Shown here: positions 8,864-16,311 of the stretch, piece by piece
Layout: every line of letters begins with the position of its first letter
Position numbering within the stretch: the stretch's first letter is position 1
Assembly (NCBI GenBank): GCA_947381965.1
Contig: CANCXX010000045.1
Location: forward strand, 1 to 36,423
DNA length: 36,423 nucleotides
Reading direction: 5' to 3'
Source of the DNA: an uncultured bacterium
GTDB taxonomy: Bacteria; Bacillota; Clostridia; Lachnospirales; Lachnospiraceae
Made by a program: the position numbers and the translations under genes
The notes under the pieces: model-generated
What the model was told of the DNA's origin: nothing
Database searches by the model: none
What the model saw: only the letters and a program-made list of their open reading frames with translations

Positions 8864-8964
8864 ACGTTCTTCCTTTCTTCCATATTTTTATAAATACTAA
8901 ACGTTCTGCCTGTGTTCCTCCCAAACCCGTTCCAGTCCCGACTCCTATTGCCGCAACGTTCCCT

Positions 8965-9000
8965 CCGGCAGGGTGCGCCAGATGCACACTCCTCTGCCGG
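8965..9000 (-). other. Leader hairpin upstream of the adhesin gene
   Basis: CCGGCAG (8965-8971) pairs with CTGCCGG (8994-9000), with a shorter inner pairing GTGC/GCAC. It lies about 100 bp upstream of the adhesin start and would fall in its 5' untranslated RNA. No T-run follows, so it may be an mRNA-stabilising or regulatory leader. A TTGACA box lies upstream on the minus strand (9032-9027), but I find no convincing -10 at the right distance. The rest of the gene-free stretch 8864-9230 shows only the divergent promoter at 9193-9201. Confidence 0.4.
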
Positions 9001-9192
9001 GTATCAATCCGGGCAGGCTATGAAATTGTCAAGGTCCGATGAAAGGGAAATTGTGATGAATTGAAAATGAGATTTATTTACCCCTTCACTAATAGCAGGC
9101 GGGAAGGGGCGAAAATTAAACAGTTTAGAAAAATTTTAGAAATTATTTTTATGAGATATACTTTTATAAAACTGTAGCTTCTTTGATAAATC

Positions 9193-9201
9193 TGATATAA
9201 T
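9193..9201 (+). promoter_or_regulatory. Extended -10 promoter of the Ig-like membrane protein gene
   Basis: TG-A-TATAAT (9193-9201) is a perfect -10 with the TGn extension and ends 29 bp before the ATG at 9231. The -35 region is poor, which is tolerated by extended -10 promoters. AAAGGA (9217-9222) is the ribosome site. Confidence 0.65.
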
Positions 9202-9230
9202 CAATTTACATGATATGAAAGGATTCCTTT

Positions 9231-9785
9231 ATGAGCAAAAGAAGAAAAAAGAATGCAGATACCACTAATACTATGAATCGTATGGACAAAAATATAGAAG
9301 TTATTGCCAAAAATTCTGCGGAAACAAATAATAATGTTGCAGAACTGGTAAAAAACAGCAGATCCAAACTGCCTATTATTATATCCATTATTGCATTATT
9401 TTTTACAATCAGCGGTGTATCTGTTTATGGCATTATCAAAGATTTTATCAAAAAGCCTCCGCAATACGAAATTTACCTGAGTTCAGAATATTACACATTG
9501 GAAGTGAACACTAATACGGATATACTTGCAACATTAAATTTTGATACCAGTTCCATTAGCATAGCTGGATACCTTAATTCAGTCAGGGATGGCAAAATCT
9601 TGGAAATGAAGCAAAAAAATGAAACCGAATGGCAGCGGAAGGTTTCGTTTGAACATACGGGCATTTATAAAGTTGTTGCTACTGCAACCGCCCCGAACGG
9701 AGAAATTATAGAAGGCTGTGTTGAAATAGAAGTCATTCCTGCTGGCAGCAATATAATTAACCAGTTTTTTGAGGGGCTCAATTAA
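9231..9785 (+). CDS. Membrane-anchored protein with extracellular Ig-like domain
   Basis: A 184-residue protein and the only plus-strand gene of the ICE part. A basic, Asn-rich cytoplasmic head (SKRRKKNADTTNTMNRM) is followed by a helical segment, one membrane helix (about 48-70: IIISIIALFFTISGVSVYGII), and an outside domain of about 110 residues. The beta-strand pattern of that domain (YYTLEVNTNTDI...GIYKVVATATAPNG) looks Ig- or PKD-like. It is AT-rich like the genes to its right and unlike the ICE backbone, so I place it in the cargo. It converges on the three-gene operon ending at 9854 and shares its terminator. The function is unknown; a receptor, immunity or sensing role is possible. Confidence 0.8.
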   Translation: MSKRRKKNADTTNTMNRMDKNIEVIAKNSAETNNNVAELVKNSRSKLPIIISIIALFFTISGVSVYGIIKDFIKKPPQYEIYLSSEYYTLEVNTNTDILATLNFDTSSISIAGYLNSVRDGKILEMKQKNETEWQRKVSFEHTGIYKVVATATAPNGEIIEGCVEIEVIPAGSNIINQFFEGLN

Positions 9786-9806
9786 TCTCTATCATACACA
9801 AATAAA

Positions 9807-9839
9807 ATGCTGGGAACTCTCCTATCCTGTTCCCAGCAT
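9807..9839. terminator. Bidirectional terminator between convergent cargo genes
   Basis: A perfect 11-bp stem, ATGCTGGGAAC (9807-9817) with GTTCCCAGCAT (9829-9839), lies between the stops of the plus-strand gene (9785) and the minus-strand operon (9854). The minus-strand side is followed by TTTTATTT and the plus-strand side by a weaker T-rich tail. Confidence 0.8.
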
Positions 9840-9853
9840 CTTATTATTTACCC

Positions 9854-10291
9854 TTAAGATTCTTTTTTATATTTTTCCTCGAAATACCGGCACCATGCAT
9901 TTATCCCCATTTTAAGCATACCCAATACTATTAAATTTGTAAGTCCAGTCGCAATAAAGACATCTATATGATACAAATTAGCTACACTTGTTGCAGCCGC
10001 ACTTATTAGCGATGATGTTAAAATTTCTGCTTTCCCTCTATTCTTTTCTGAAGACAACATCTGGTATAATTCATTTTCCAAGTAATAAGTAATCTTTAAA
10101 TCAGATTTAGATGAAGCAAACGAATCTCCCTGCTGCAATACATCTACTGCGAAATAATCCACGATCTCCATATACGCCTGTCCCGGAAATATCTCATTTT
10201 CTATCATTTGATGCCATTCACTGAGTTTAAATACATTAACATTATATTTCTCCAAAAATAACGAGCAGTCTGATATTAATTTCCTTTCCAT
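9854..10291 (-). CDS. Small two-helix membrane protein, third gene of the cargo operon
   Basis: I do not recognise this 145-residue protein as a known family. The first 90 residues are soluble and partly acidic. The C-terminal part has two hydrophobic helices (about 92-106 and 109-127: ILTSSLISAAATSVA and IDVFIATGLTNLIVLGM) and a short charged tail, arranged like a hairpin in the membrane. The gene starts 12 bp after the metallopeptidase-like gene and is surely co-transcribed with it. AT-rich codon use matches its operon partners. In a protease-effector module it could be an immunity protein, a membrane anchor for the peptidase or a second effector. This is inference from position only. Confidence 0.72.
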   Translation of the reverse strand: MERKLISDCSLFLEKYNVNVFKLSEWHQMIENEIFPGQAYMEIVDYFAVDVLQQGDSFASSKSDLKITYYLENELYQMLSSEKNRGKAEILTSSLISAAATSVANLYHIDVFIATGLTNLIVLGMLKMGINAWCRYFEEKYKKES

Positions 10292-10303
10292 TCCTATCCT
10301 CCT

Positions 10304-11755
10304 CTAGTACAGCATTATATTATCCAAAAATTCCTGTCGTGACCCTAAACCATCTTTTATTTCTGAGGCATATAATACAATATTGTAAAATGTTCTCCAC
10401 TCATCAGGGTTTCTGCAGAATATGCCGTCCACACAATCTGAATCATCAAAATCTACTTTTTTATAGTAACCCGCCGCAATGTCTTCACGCACATAATCTA
10501 AATTAATCATACTTTGGCATGTAAAAAATATATCATCGCCTCTGCCTGCAACAAAGATAAAGAACGCACCATGATTTAAACGATATAAAAAAATGTAATT
10601 AAAGTCTGCGGTATAAGGCTCAATATAGTTTTTAAACTCTGAATACCTGTTTTTTAACTGGAAGAAAATCCTTCTATTAAAAACCTTTTTCCAATAATCC
10701 TTTACGATTCTTACATCATCAAAATAGAAAACAATTGCACACTCACCGGTCCATTGATTATTTGCCACATCCTCCTTATTAGATGATACACTATACATCC
10801 TGCCATGTAATGTATCTGTTAATTCTAACAGGGTATCCTCACCATAATCGTATATTGTTGCCACAGAAATAGTCTTTTCGTTAATAAGAGCCATGTCATT
10901 TTCTAAAGCTTCAAACACATAGTTCTGGGTAAGACAATCCGGTAAAATTGCTTCATGAAATTGTCTTTCAAAATCATCTCCTCTTTTTAGATTATAGCCC
11001 AGCTGTATTTCATTTTTCAATAAGTTCTCAATGTTTCTCCCCAACAGGCTTGTAGAAATATTATTCTGTCTGAATTGTTCCGTCAGCTTCTCCAGAAAAG
11101 CAGTCATATTATTACTTGTCCACTCATCCACAATAATGTTGCTTCTTGTTATGATCTCTTCATCTGTAATATCCACACATTGTCCTGAAACAACCATTTG
11201 GCGCAAAGCCTGTAATATCCTTTTCAATCTGAAATCAGGATAGCACTCTCTGCCTTCTGCAAGAAAAAATTGCAACAACTGCATATCAGAACTCCAGCAG
11301 GAAGCTTCAATATGTTTAGTCACATCAATATTCATTGCCAACGTAAATATCCTGTCAATCAAATTACTTTTCTTTGAGGGTTCCAGCTTTAAATTCATTA
11401 GGAAATCTAATTCCTGAAACTGATATTTTGAATAATACTGACCGGTCTTTAATTCATCATAAAAACTGTCATATAAGTCCGGTCTCTGCGATTCAACGAA
11501 GACCAACTCGCTGCACATGGCATAGCATTCATTTGTACGTTCAGATGCATCATGAAGTACCTTGACGATTCTATATAATTTTTTCATCCCCGGCTCTTCG
11601 CTGATCTGTTTTACTAAAAAGTTTAATATACCGAATAAAGTGTTTTTAGCCAGCCCCCAATGTGCCATCTCATGGACATACACATTTATCTGTGCATATG
11701 CATTATTGCAGTCAATCTTCACAACATCATCAAAACCATATGTTCCCTGTAGCAT
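10304..11755 (-). CDS. Putative HExxH zinc metallopeptidase of the cargo operon
   Basis: A 483-residue soluble protein with an N-terminal metallopeptidase signature: HEMAH (His28, Glu29, His32) in the context INVYVHEMAHWG, then TNECYA 43-44 residues later, which could give the third ligand Glu as in gluzincins. The rest (about 100-483) matches nothing I know. It is mostly helical to about 270, then mixed with many aromatic and acidic residues, perhaps a sensing domain. I use the ATG at 11755, because GGAGGG lies 7 nt upstream. The ATG 12 codons earlier has no ribosome site and lies 1 bp from the previous stop. It is the middle gene of a three-gene operon with a channel-like protein and a small membrane protein. 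The target could be one of its partners; this is not shown. Confidence 0.78.
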   Translation of the reverse strand: MLQGTYGFDDVVKIDCNNAYAQINVYVHEMAHWGLAKNTLFGILNFLVKQISEEPGMKKLYRIVKVLHDASERTNECYAMCSELVFVESQRPDLYDSFYDELKTGQYYSKYQFQELDFLMNLKLEPSKKSNLIDRIFTLAMNIDVTKHIEASCWSSDMQLLQFFLAEGRECYPDFRLKRILQALRQMVVSGQCVDITDEEIITRSNIIVDEWTSNNMTAFLEKLTEQFRQNNISTSLLGRNIENLLKNEIQLGYNLKRGDDFERQFHEAILPDCLTQNYVFEALENDMALINEKTISVATIYDYGEDTLLELTDTLHGRMYSVSSNKEDVANNQWTGECAIVFYFDDVRIVKDYWKKVFNRRIFFQLKNRYSEFKNYIEPYTADFNYIFLYRLNHGAFFIFVAGRGDDIFFTCQSMINLDYVREDIAAGYYKKVDFDDSDCVDGIFCRNPDEWRTFYNIVLYASEIKDGLGSRQEFLDNIMLY

Positions 11756-11762
11756 CTTACCG

Positions 11763-11768
11763 CCCTCC
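11763..11768 (-). promoter_or_regulatory. Ribosome binding site that sets the metallopeptidase start
   Basis: GGAGGG on the minus strand lies 7 nt before the ATG at 11755-11753. It is the only good ribosome site near the 5' end and excludes the longer form starting at 11791. Confidence 0.75.
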
Positions 11769-11792
11769 AATCCAAACCTGTTCCGGTTCATC

Positions 11793-13367
11793 TTACTTAA
11801 TTACTTTTCTGGTATAAGAAACAACAAATACAGAAAACATGGACAGACCAATAATCTTTTCAGCAACCATAAAATAGTAAGCACTGATCGCTCTCGGCAC
11901 TAAGTCCCCTCCCTCTATCTGCAGGAACACCTGAAGACTGTATAACCATGCCGCATTCCATGCTTCCATCACCTGATATAATGTCCCTTCCATCTGAAAA
12001 TTCATACTATTTATCCCGATACAAGAGACATATATCCATGCAAACCCTGTAACAATTCCCAAAAGCCAAAACAAGAACTTTGAAGGCTTTGTTGCATAGT
12101 TCCCGCACAATACATCAAGAAATACTTTTTCAAAAATCCATGCTATAGACGCTCCCAAAAGCCTTATTGTAATGGTGAAATATGCCCATATCCTTTTTAT
12201 AATGGAATTTCTATATTCTGTACTTCTTCCAACCGCCGCATAATCTGTCCAGATATCGTGTACCCTTCCTGTACTCCGATAACGCTTACTAAGCACATAT
12301 GCCGCGTCTGCATTATCTGATTCCCCTTCACTCTGATAATTCTCTGAAAGAATTATCAGTTGATTCGCTTTATCGGTTGCTGAAGTCGAGCATAAAACAA
12401 TCTCGCCCTGAGCCGGGTCATATACATATTGCAGTTGCTTATGAAAAAGACGTTTTGAAAATTTGTTTTGAATACGTATCCTTCCCAACAAAGTTGATTT
12501 CTTCAGGGAATAACAAGTGAAATTCTTATATCCCTGATTGCCCAACAGCACACAATCCCGGATAACACTTTCCTGAATTACAATATGCTCCGCCTCCGAT
12601 ATCCTAAAGTCGAGCAGACCATTAACATTTGCCTTATACATAAGAATCATTCTGACAAATGAATCGACAAAGTCAATGGGTGTTGAAGGTGTTTCCACCT
12701 CCCAAAAACTGAACTGCCCTTTCGGACATCTCATATATGCAAAATTAAGAGTCTTTTGGCCAAAGCTACATTTATAAAACTCAATGCTTCCGTTTATTCC
12801 CTGCATATAATCGAAAGACACTTCGCCTTCCTCTCCAAAATCTGTTCCTGAAAATACTACTTCACATTTTTCATCATCGAATACTGTTTCATTAAAATAG
12901 ATGTCTTTATTTCCAAACACTGTATATGCAAAATATACATTGCAATCAATGAATCGGCACCCTTTCATGGAAAAGTCCAAATCCCCTATGAAACTGTATG
13001 AAAAATCAACCCTGCCATAATAGAATATGTTATCATCCAGCATAATGCCAGACTCCATGTCAACAGCAGCAAATTGACAATTAGAAAAATCTGCCGCTAT
13101 TCCATCTTTCCCACAAAATATGCTATTAGTGATAAAGTCTATTTTGATTTCAACTTTATCGTCCTCACTAACTCCATACTTTTTACGATATTCTTTCATG
13201 GAAAATCCTTCTGCACACACACCGTCCAGAGCCAACGGAATTCCTTTATGTATTGCCTCATACAGCTTTTCCATATCAATGATCTCATAGCTTATTTGAT
13301 CCATACCTGATATTTTAGGACATACATAGGTTACATTACCTTTTTTCTCTAAAGTTGCATGAATCAT
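11793..13367 (-). CDS. Pentapeptide/beta-helix-like protein with C-terminal channel-like membrane module
   Basis: A 524-residue protein with two parts. Residues about 85-300 show strand-turn periodicity with many Phe/Tyr/Asp (ADFSNCQF, DFSYSFIGDLDFS, SGTDFGEE), resembling pentapeptide-repeat or right-handed beta-helix scaffolds. Residues about 400-524 hold two or three hydrophobic helices with the layout of a two-helix ion channel (Ion_trans_2): helix (FLFWLLGIVTGFAWIYVS), a re-entrant-like segment ending LQIEGGDLVP, and a last helix (YYFMVAEKIIGLSMFSVFVV). The segment sits where potassium channels have TxGYGD, but only GGD is kept, so ion selectivity is doubtful. It is the first gene of the cargo operon, with its own promoter at 13467-13495. 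Such fusions are known in bacteria but poorly understood; here it is the candidate membrane effector. Confidence 0.8.
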   Translation of the reverse strand: MIHATLEKKGNVTYVCPKISGMDQISYEIIDMEKLYEAIHKGIPLALDGVCAEGFSMKEYRKKYGVSEDDKVEIKIDFITNSIFCGKDGIAADFSNCQFAAVDMESGIMLDDNIFYYGRVDFSYSFIGDLDFSMKGCRFIDCNVYFAYTVFGNKDIYFNETVFDDEKCEVVFSGTDFGEEGEVSFDYMQGINGSIEFYKCSFGQKTLNFAYMRCPKGQFSFWEVETPSTPIDFVDSFVRMILMYKANVNGLLDFRISEAEHIVIQESVIRDCVLLGNQGYKNFTCYSLKKSTLLGRIRIQNKFSKRLFHKQLQYVYDPAQGEIVLCSTSATDKANQLIILSENYQSEGESDNADAAYVLSKRYRSTGRVHDIWTDYAAVGRSTEYRNSIIKRIWAYFTITIRLLGASIAWIFEKVFLDVLCGNYATKPSKFLFWLLGIVTGFAWIYVSCIGINSMNFQMEGTLYQVMEAWNAAWLYSLQVFLQIEGGDLVPRAISAYYFMVAEKIIGLSMFSVFVVSYTRKVIK

Positions 13368-13466
13368 TTCGTTATCCCCACCCTTATATACCGTATATTC
13401 ACGTATATTGTATTATACATTTCCTAATCTCTTTCGATTGTCCCATTACAAATCACTTTTTATTTA

Positions 13467-13495
13467 ATTATATCGTTTATTTACATATTGTTCAA
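13467..13495 (-). promoter_or_regulatory. Sigma-A-type promoter of the cargo operon
   Basis: On the minus strand, TTGAAC (13495-13490) and TATAAT (13472-13467) are separated by exactly 17 bp. It points into the channel-like gene with a leader of about 90 nt. A second TATAAT (13417-13412) has no good -35. The -35 box begins only 2 bp after the stop codon of the sigma-like gene, so the cargo carries its own promoter directly at its border with the ICE backbone. Confidence 0.8.
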
Positions 13496-13497
13496 AT

Positions 13498-13941
13498 TTA
13501 ACTCGAAATTTCTTCTTTCATCGCCGCATTTAATATCTCTAATGCCTTTCTATTTCTATTCTTCACAGTTTTTCGGCTACATCGTAAGATTTCTGCTGCT
13601 TTCTTTACCGTAATCTCTTTAAAATACAATAATTTTACCAACTGCATATCCTGTTCTGGCAGTTTTCCTATAGCCTCCCACAACTTCTCTCTTTCAATAT
13701 TCCTCAAAGCAATTTTTTCCGTCGCCTCTGCCCTGCCAGCCACACTCCCCGAAAAGTTCCTTTTTTCCTCCAACCCTTCAAGGCTGCACACCCCGTATTC
13801 CCGATCGCGTTCCTTCTGGTATCGCTCCTTCCGTCTGGACTGGTGCCATTCCAGATAAATTTCCCGGTTCACTTCCACCAGCGTATTACCGTCCAGCCGG
13901 ATAAAATATTTTTCCCTGTCTTTTGGCTTTTTTCCCCTCAT
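13498..13941 (-). CDS. Sigma-70 family-like protein (region 4 HTH)
   Basis: A 147-residue basic protein. The N-terminus (FIRLDGNTLVEVNREIYLEW) is the shared start of many small ICE-borne sigma-like proteins. The C-terminal 60 residues hold a region-4-type HTH (LPEQDMQLVKLLYFKEI, then VKKAAEILRCSRKTVKNRNR) that would contact -35 elements. No clear region 2 is seen, so it may be an accessory transcription factor and not a complete sigma factor. Its ATG overlaps the stop of the upstream sigma-like gene by 4 bp (ATGA). The pair probably controls ICE genes; their targets cannot be seen here. Confidence 0.83.
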   Translation of the reverse strand: MRGKKPKDREKYFIRLDGNTLVEVNREIYLEWHQSRRKERYQKERDREYGVCSLEGLEEKRNFSGSVAGRAEATEKIALRNIEREKLWEAIGKLPEQDMQLVKLLYFKEITVKKAAEILRCSRKTVKNRNRKALEILNAAMKEEISS

Positions 13942-14576
13942 ACAGCCGCCACCACCTTTTCTGTCTGGTCTTTTGACAGGTATTTTTTCCGCAATCTCCG
14001 GACCGCCTGTGAAAGTATAATTGACACTGCCGAGTTAGTAATACCAAGTTCTTTTGCCGCTTCTTTCCTGCTTTTCTGCTGAAAAAAGCAGAGACTGGCT
14101 GCCATTTTCTGCCGCTCCGTCAGGCAGTCTAACAGTTCGTCCATATTCTCCCTTTCCGTCAAATCTTCAAACAGATCCACACGTGTATCCTCCAAAGCTT
14201 CCCACTCTTCTGATATGGCACTATAGGAAATAGTCCTGCCCTGCTCTTTTGCCCTCTGGTTGCGTTCCAGCCTATCCTCCCCTTCAAGAACAAGCCGGAT
14301 ATGCCATGACTCTTTCGCAAAGAAATGTTCCGATAGGTAGCTGCTTACCCCGCCTGATACATACAGATAATCTCCACATGTATGAATCGGAAATACGGTA
14401 TAATGACCATAGGCATGGTACATTGCATAGCCATTCTGATAGGCTGCAATCCATATATCATTTATCAGCTGTTTTTCCGCCACTGCCCTGCCTGTTTCCC
14501 TTAAATTTTTAGCAGTGGGCATTTTCCTCCCCTCTTCTGGAATTTCGGTAATCTCTTTCAGTTCCTGCAATGTCAA
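13938..14576 (-). CDS. Sigma-70 family-like ICE regulator
   Basis: A 212-residue protein. The C-terminus (about 145-200) carries a region-4-like HTH: LTERQKMAASLCFFQQKSR, then KEAAKELGITNSAVSIILSQAVRRL. The middle (about 30-110) contains tyrosine-rich and acidic sequence that I cannot assign. I take the TTG at 14576 as start, because AAAGGCGG lies 6 nt upstream; no ATG is better placed. It overlaps the next sigma-like gene by 4 bp, implying coupled translation at similar levels. Pairs like this occur in Tn1549-type ICEs, where they are annotated as sigma factors without tested targets. Confidence 0.8.
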   Translation of the reverse strand: MTLQELKEITEIPEEGRKMPTAKNLRETGRAVAEKQLINDIWIAAYQNGYAMYHAYGHYTVFPIHTCGDYLYVSGGVSSYLSEHFFAKESWHIRLVLEGEDRLERNQRAKEQGRTISYSAISEEWEALEDTRVDLFEDLTERENMDELLDCLTERQKMAASLCFFQQKSRKEAAKELGITNSAVSIILSQAVRRLRKKYLSKDQTEKVVAAV

Positions 14577-14639
14577 TTCTGTCCGCCTTTCTAACGGGCG
14601 GCACCAGTTGCTGGCTGTATGTGCTGCCCTCCATTGCAG

Positions 14640-14714
14640 GACAGGCAGTAAAAAACAGCTTCCGGCGCACCCGTTTTTTTTGACGGGGCTGGAAACTTTT
14701 CTTTACTGCCTGTC
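14640..14714. repeat. Long inverted repeat with inner hairpin, terminator-like on minus strand
   Basis: GACAGGCAGTAAA (14640-14652) and TTTACTGCCTGTC (14702-14714) form a perfect 13-bp outer stem. The 49 bp between them fold again through TTCC/GGAA and CCCGT/ACGGG around an A-rich loop. On the minus strand the inner hairpin is followed by TTTTTT, as expected for termination downstream of the XRE gene. The outer stem is more than a terminator needs. It lies just upstream of the sigma-like pair, so it may be an attenuator controlling them. Confidence 0.65.
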
Positions 14715-14811
14715 TTTATCTTATGGATATATTTTAACGGAACCAGCGGCTGCTTTCCTCACCGGGCAGGTAGAAATTCTTTCCTTTTTCCACCATATCC
14801 GTAGAATCCTT

Positions 14812-15165
14812 TTACCTTTTCTGCCGCAGATTTTCCACCAGCACCTCAACCGTCCTCAGCACAATCTCCTGTTCCGCCGCCCGTAAATGGCTGACATGGT
14901 AACACATATCCCGGTAACGCTTTTCTTCCGATATCGGTGGAAGCCCCAGCAGGCTGCCCGCATCTGTATCCAGCGCCTTTACCAGCTTTATGAAAGTCCC
15001 TATGCCCATAGACATCTGCCCTCCCTCGATCCGGCTCACCGTGTTGGCGCTGATCTCCGCTTTCTCTGCAAGTGCTTCCTGTGACAGGCACAGTTCCATC
15101 CTCCGCTCCCGTATGCGTTCCCCAAGTGCCACAAGCTCCTGGGATGCTGCACGTCTGCCCAACAC
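14812..15165 (-). CDS. XRE-family helix-turn-helix regulator
   Basis: A 117-residue Cro/C1-type DNA-binding protein. The HTH covers about 15-70: GERIRERRMELCLSQEALAEKA, then ISANTVSRIEGG, the classic XRE pattern. The C-terminal 45 residues are helical and may dimerise. The start is GTG with GGGGGAG just upstream; a TTG one codon later is an alternative. It lies between the repA gene and the sigma-like pair on the same strand, with hairpins on both sides, so it probably forms its own transcript. In ICEs of this group such a gene is a likely repressor of mobility genes; this is inferred from family and position. Confidence 0.88.
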   Translation of the reverse strand: MLGRRAASQELVALGERIRERRMELCLSQEALAEKAEISANTVSRIEGGQMSMGIGTFIKLVKALDTDAGSLLGLPPISEEKRYRDMCYHVSHLRAAEQEIVLRTVEVLVENLRQKR

Positions 15166-15207
15166 GGTCTCCCCCTTTCTTCACAGATTTCCATTTACTT
15201 TGTCAGC

Positions 15208-15238
15208 AAAAGACAGCCTGATGTTACATCCGGCTGCC
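15208..15238 (-). terminator. Intrinsic terminator after repA
   Basis: On the minus strand, GGCAGCCGGATGT (15238-15226) pairs with ACATCAGGCTGTC (15224-15212), with only two imperfect positions and a 1-nt centre, followed by TTTT. It lies about 40 bp after the repA stop. Confidence 0.65.
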
Positions 15239-15277
15239 TCTATGGATTATGTATCTGCATTTATACCGGCAGGAACG

Positions 15278-16282
15278 CTATCCGCTCCCATACAAGTCAT
15301 GATTGACCTCCGCGCGGTAATAATTGTCTATGGTCAGCGAGGCATTGTAAAGCGATGCCAACAGATATGCCTTGATATTCCCTACTTTGCTTGTATTTCC
15401 CTGCAGGCAGGCAAGCACATAGGATATATGCGAATCGTCCAGCTTCAGGAACCGCTCTTTTACCAACGCCGCAGACCTTTCCGCTCCTGCTATCCGCAAA
15501 ACTGCATGATCGGGCATTATCATCACGTCCACCATAAGCTCTACCAGCTCGTCCAGTTCCTCCTTCCGGCAGCCCCTGTCACCCAAAAAACACTCATAAG
15601 AGATATTGTTTCGTATGGCGGCACGGTAACGCTCCATCTGTCTTATCGTATCAGATGGATAAGGTTGGATAAGATTAGTCTCATTAAAATCAGTTTTATT
15701 AAATTCAGTCTTATTAGGTTGTGATTTTGGAAATTCTTGAATTGTGGATTTCACTATTCCTGAATTGTGATTTTCATCATTCTTGAATTGTGATTTTAAT
15801 AATTCCTGATCTGTGATTTTCACAACTCCTCCATTATGATTATTGACTGTCCTGTTTTCTCCTGCTGTTTCCTTTTCATCAGGTTTTTCCTCTTCCTCCG
15901 GCAATATCGGCTCTTCCCGTATCATGAAATTCTTTACATAAATCACGTTTGGTCTGCCCAATCCCAGACGCTTTTTCTCTATCAGACCGATACCTTTGTC
16001 CGCATCCAGTTCCTTTATCAGCTTTACCGCTTTCTGCATACCGCAGTTCATCAGCTCTGCTGTCTCTTCCACCGTAAAGACAATGTAAACCCTGTCCTCT
16101 TCATCAATCCACCTGTTTTTAATACTAAGCCCCATGCGGTCCAACATCAGCCCGTATAAGACCTTTGCTTCACAGGAAAGGCTTCTGAAACATTCCGCTG
16201 TGAACAGCATTTTGGGTATGCGATAAAAACTGTACTGCCCTGCTTCCATTCCATGAAAATAATCAAACTGGATTCCCTGCAT
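15278..16282 (-). CDS. repA: RepA_N-type replication initiator
   Basis: A 334-residue initiator protein. The N-terminal 120 residues show the RepA_N winged-helix domain (YRIPKMLFTAECFRSLSCEAKVLY and the following AELMNCGMQKAVKLIKEL segment). The C-terminus (about 205-330) is a separate helical domain like those paired with RepA_N in Firmicutes ICEs. The linker (about 150-190) is low in complexity because the DNA there holds 23-bp repeats (15714-15828). RepA_N plasmids such as pAD1 and pSK1 carry their origin inside rep, so this gene probably includes the ICE's replication origin. The ATG follows AGGA by 7 nt. parB lies upstream, separated by a terminator. Confidence 0.92.
   Translation of the reverse strand: MQGIQFDYFHGMEAGQYSFYRIPKMLFTAECFRSLSCEAKVLYGLMLDRMGLSIKNRWIDEEDRVYIVFTVEETAELMNCGMQKAVKLIKELDADKGIGLIEKKRLGLGRPNVIYVKNFMIREEPILPEEEEKPDEKETAGENRTVNNHNGGVVKITDQELLKSQFKNDENHNSGIVKSTIQEFPKSQPNKTEFNKTDFNETNLIQPYPSDTIRQMERYRAAIRNNISYECFLGDRGCRKEELDELVELMVDVMIMPDHAVLRIAGAERSAALVKERFLKLDDSHISYVLACLQGNTSKVGNIKAYLLASLYNASLTIDNYYRAEVNHDLYGSG
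15714..15828. repeat. Five 23-bp iterons inside repA (likely origin)
   Basis: Five consecutive units of exactly 23 bp begin at 15714, 15737, 15760, 15783 and 15806. They share the core TGAATTGTGATTTT; the first and last units are degenerate. A sixth, weaker unit may follow to 15851. Because 23 is not a multiple of three, each unit is read in a different frame, so the similarity is kept at the DNA level. Beside them, 15678-15722 holds three 15-bp repeats that are in frame and give NKTEF/NKTDF/NETNL. Confidence 0.82.
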
Positions 16283-16311
16283 TCTCCATTCCTCACAATC
16301 TTTTTATGGTT

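Noticed and set aside
14990-15724. Plus-strand open frame of 244 codons
   Set aside because: Antisense to the XRE gene and repA, whose domains are clear; composition is that of a reversed gene.
15678-15828. CRISPR array in the repeat-rich part of repA
   Set aside because: Repeats are contiguous 15- and 23-bp units without unique spacers and lie inside a coding gene; no cas genes are present.
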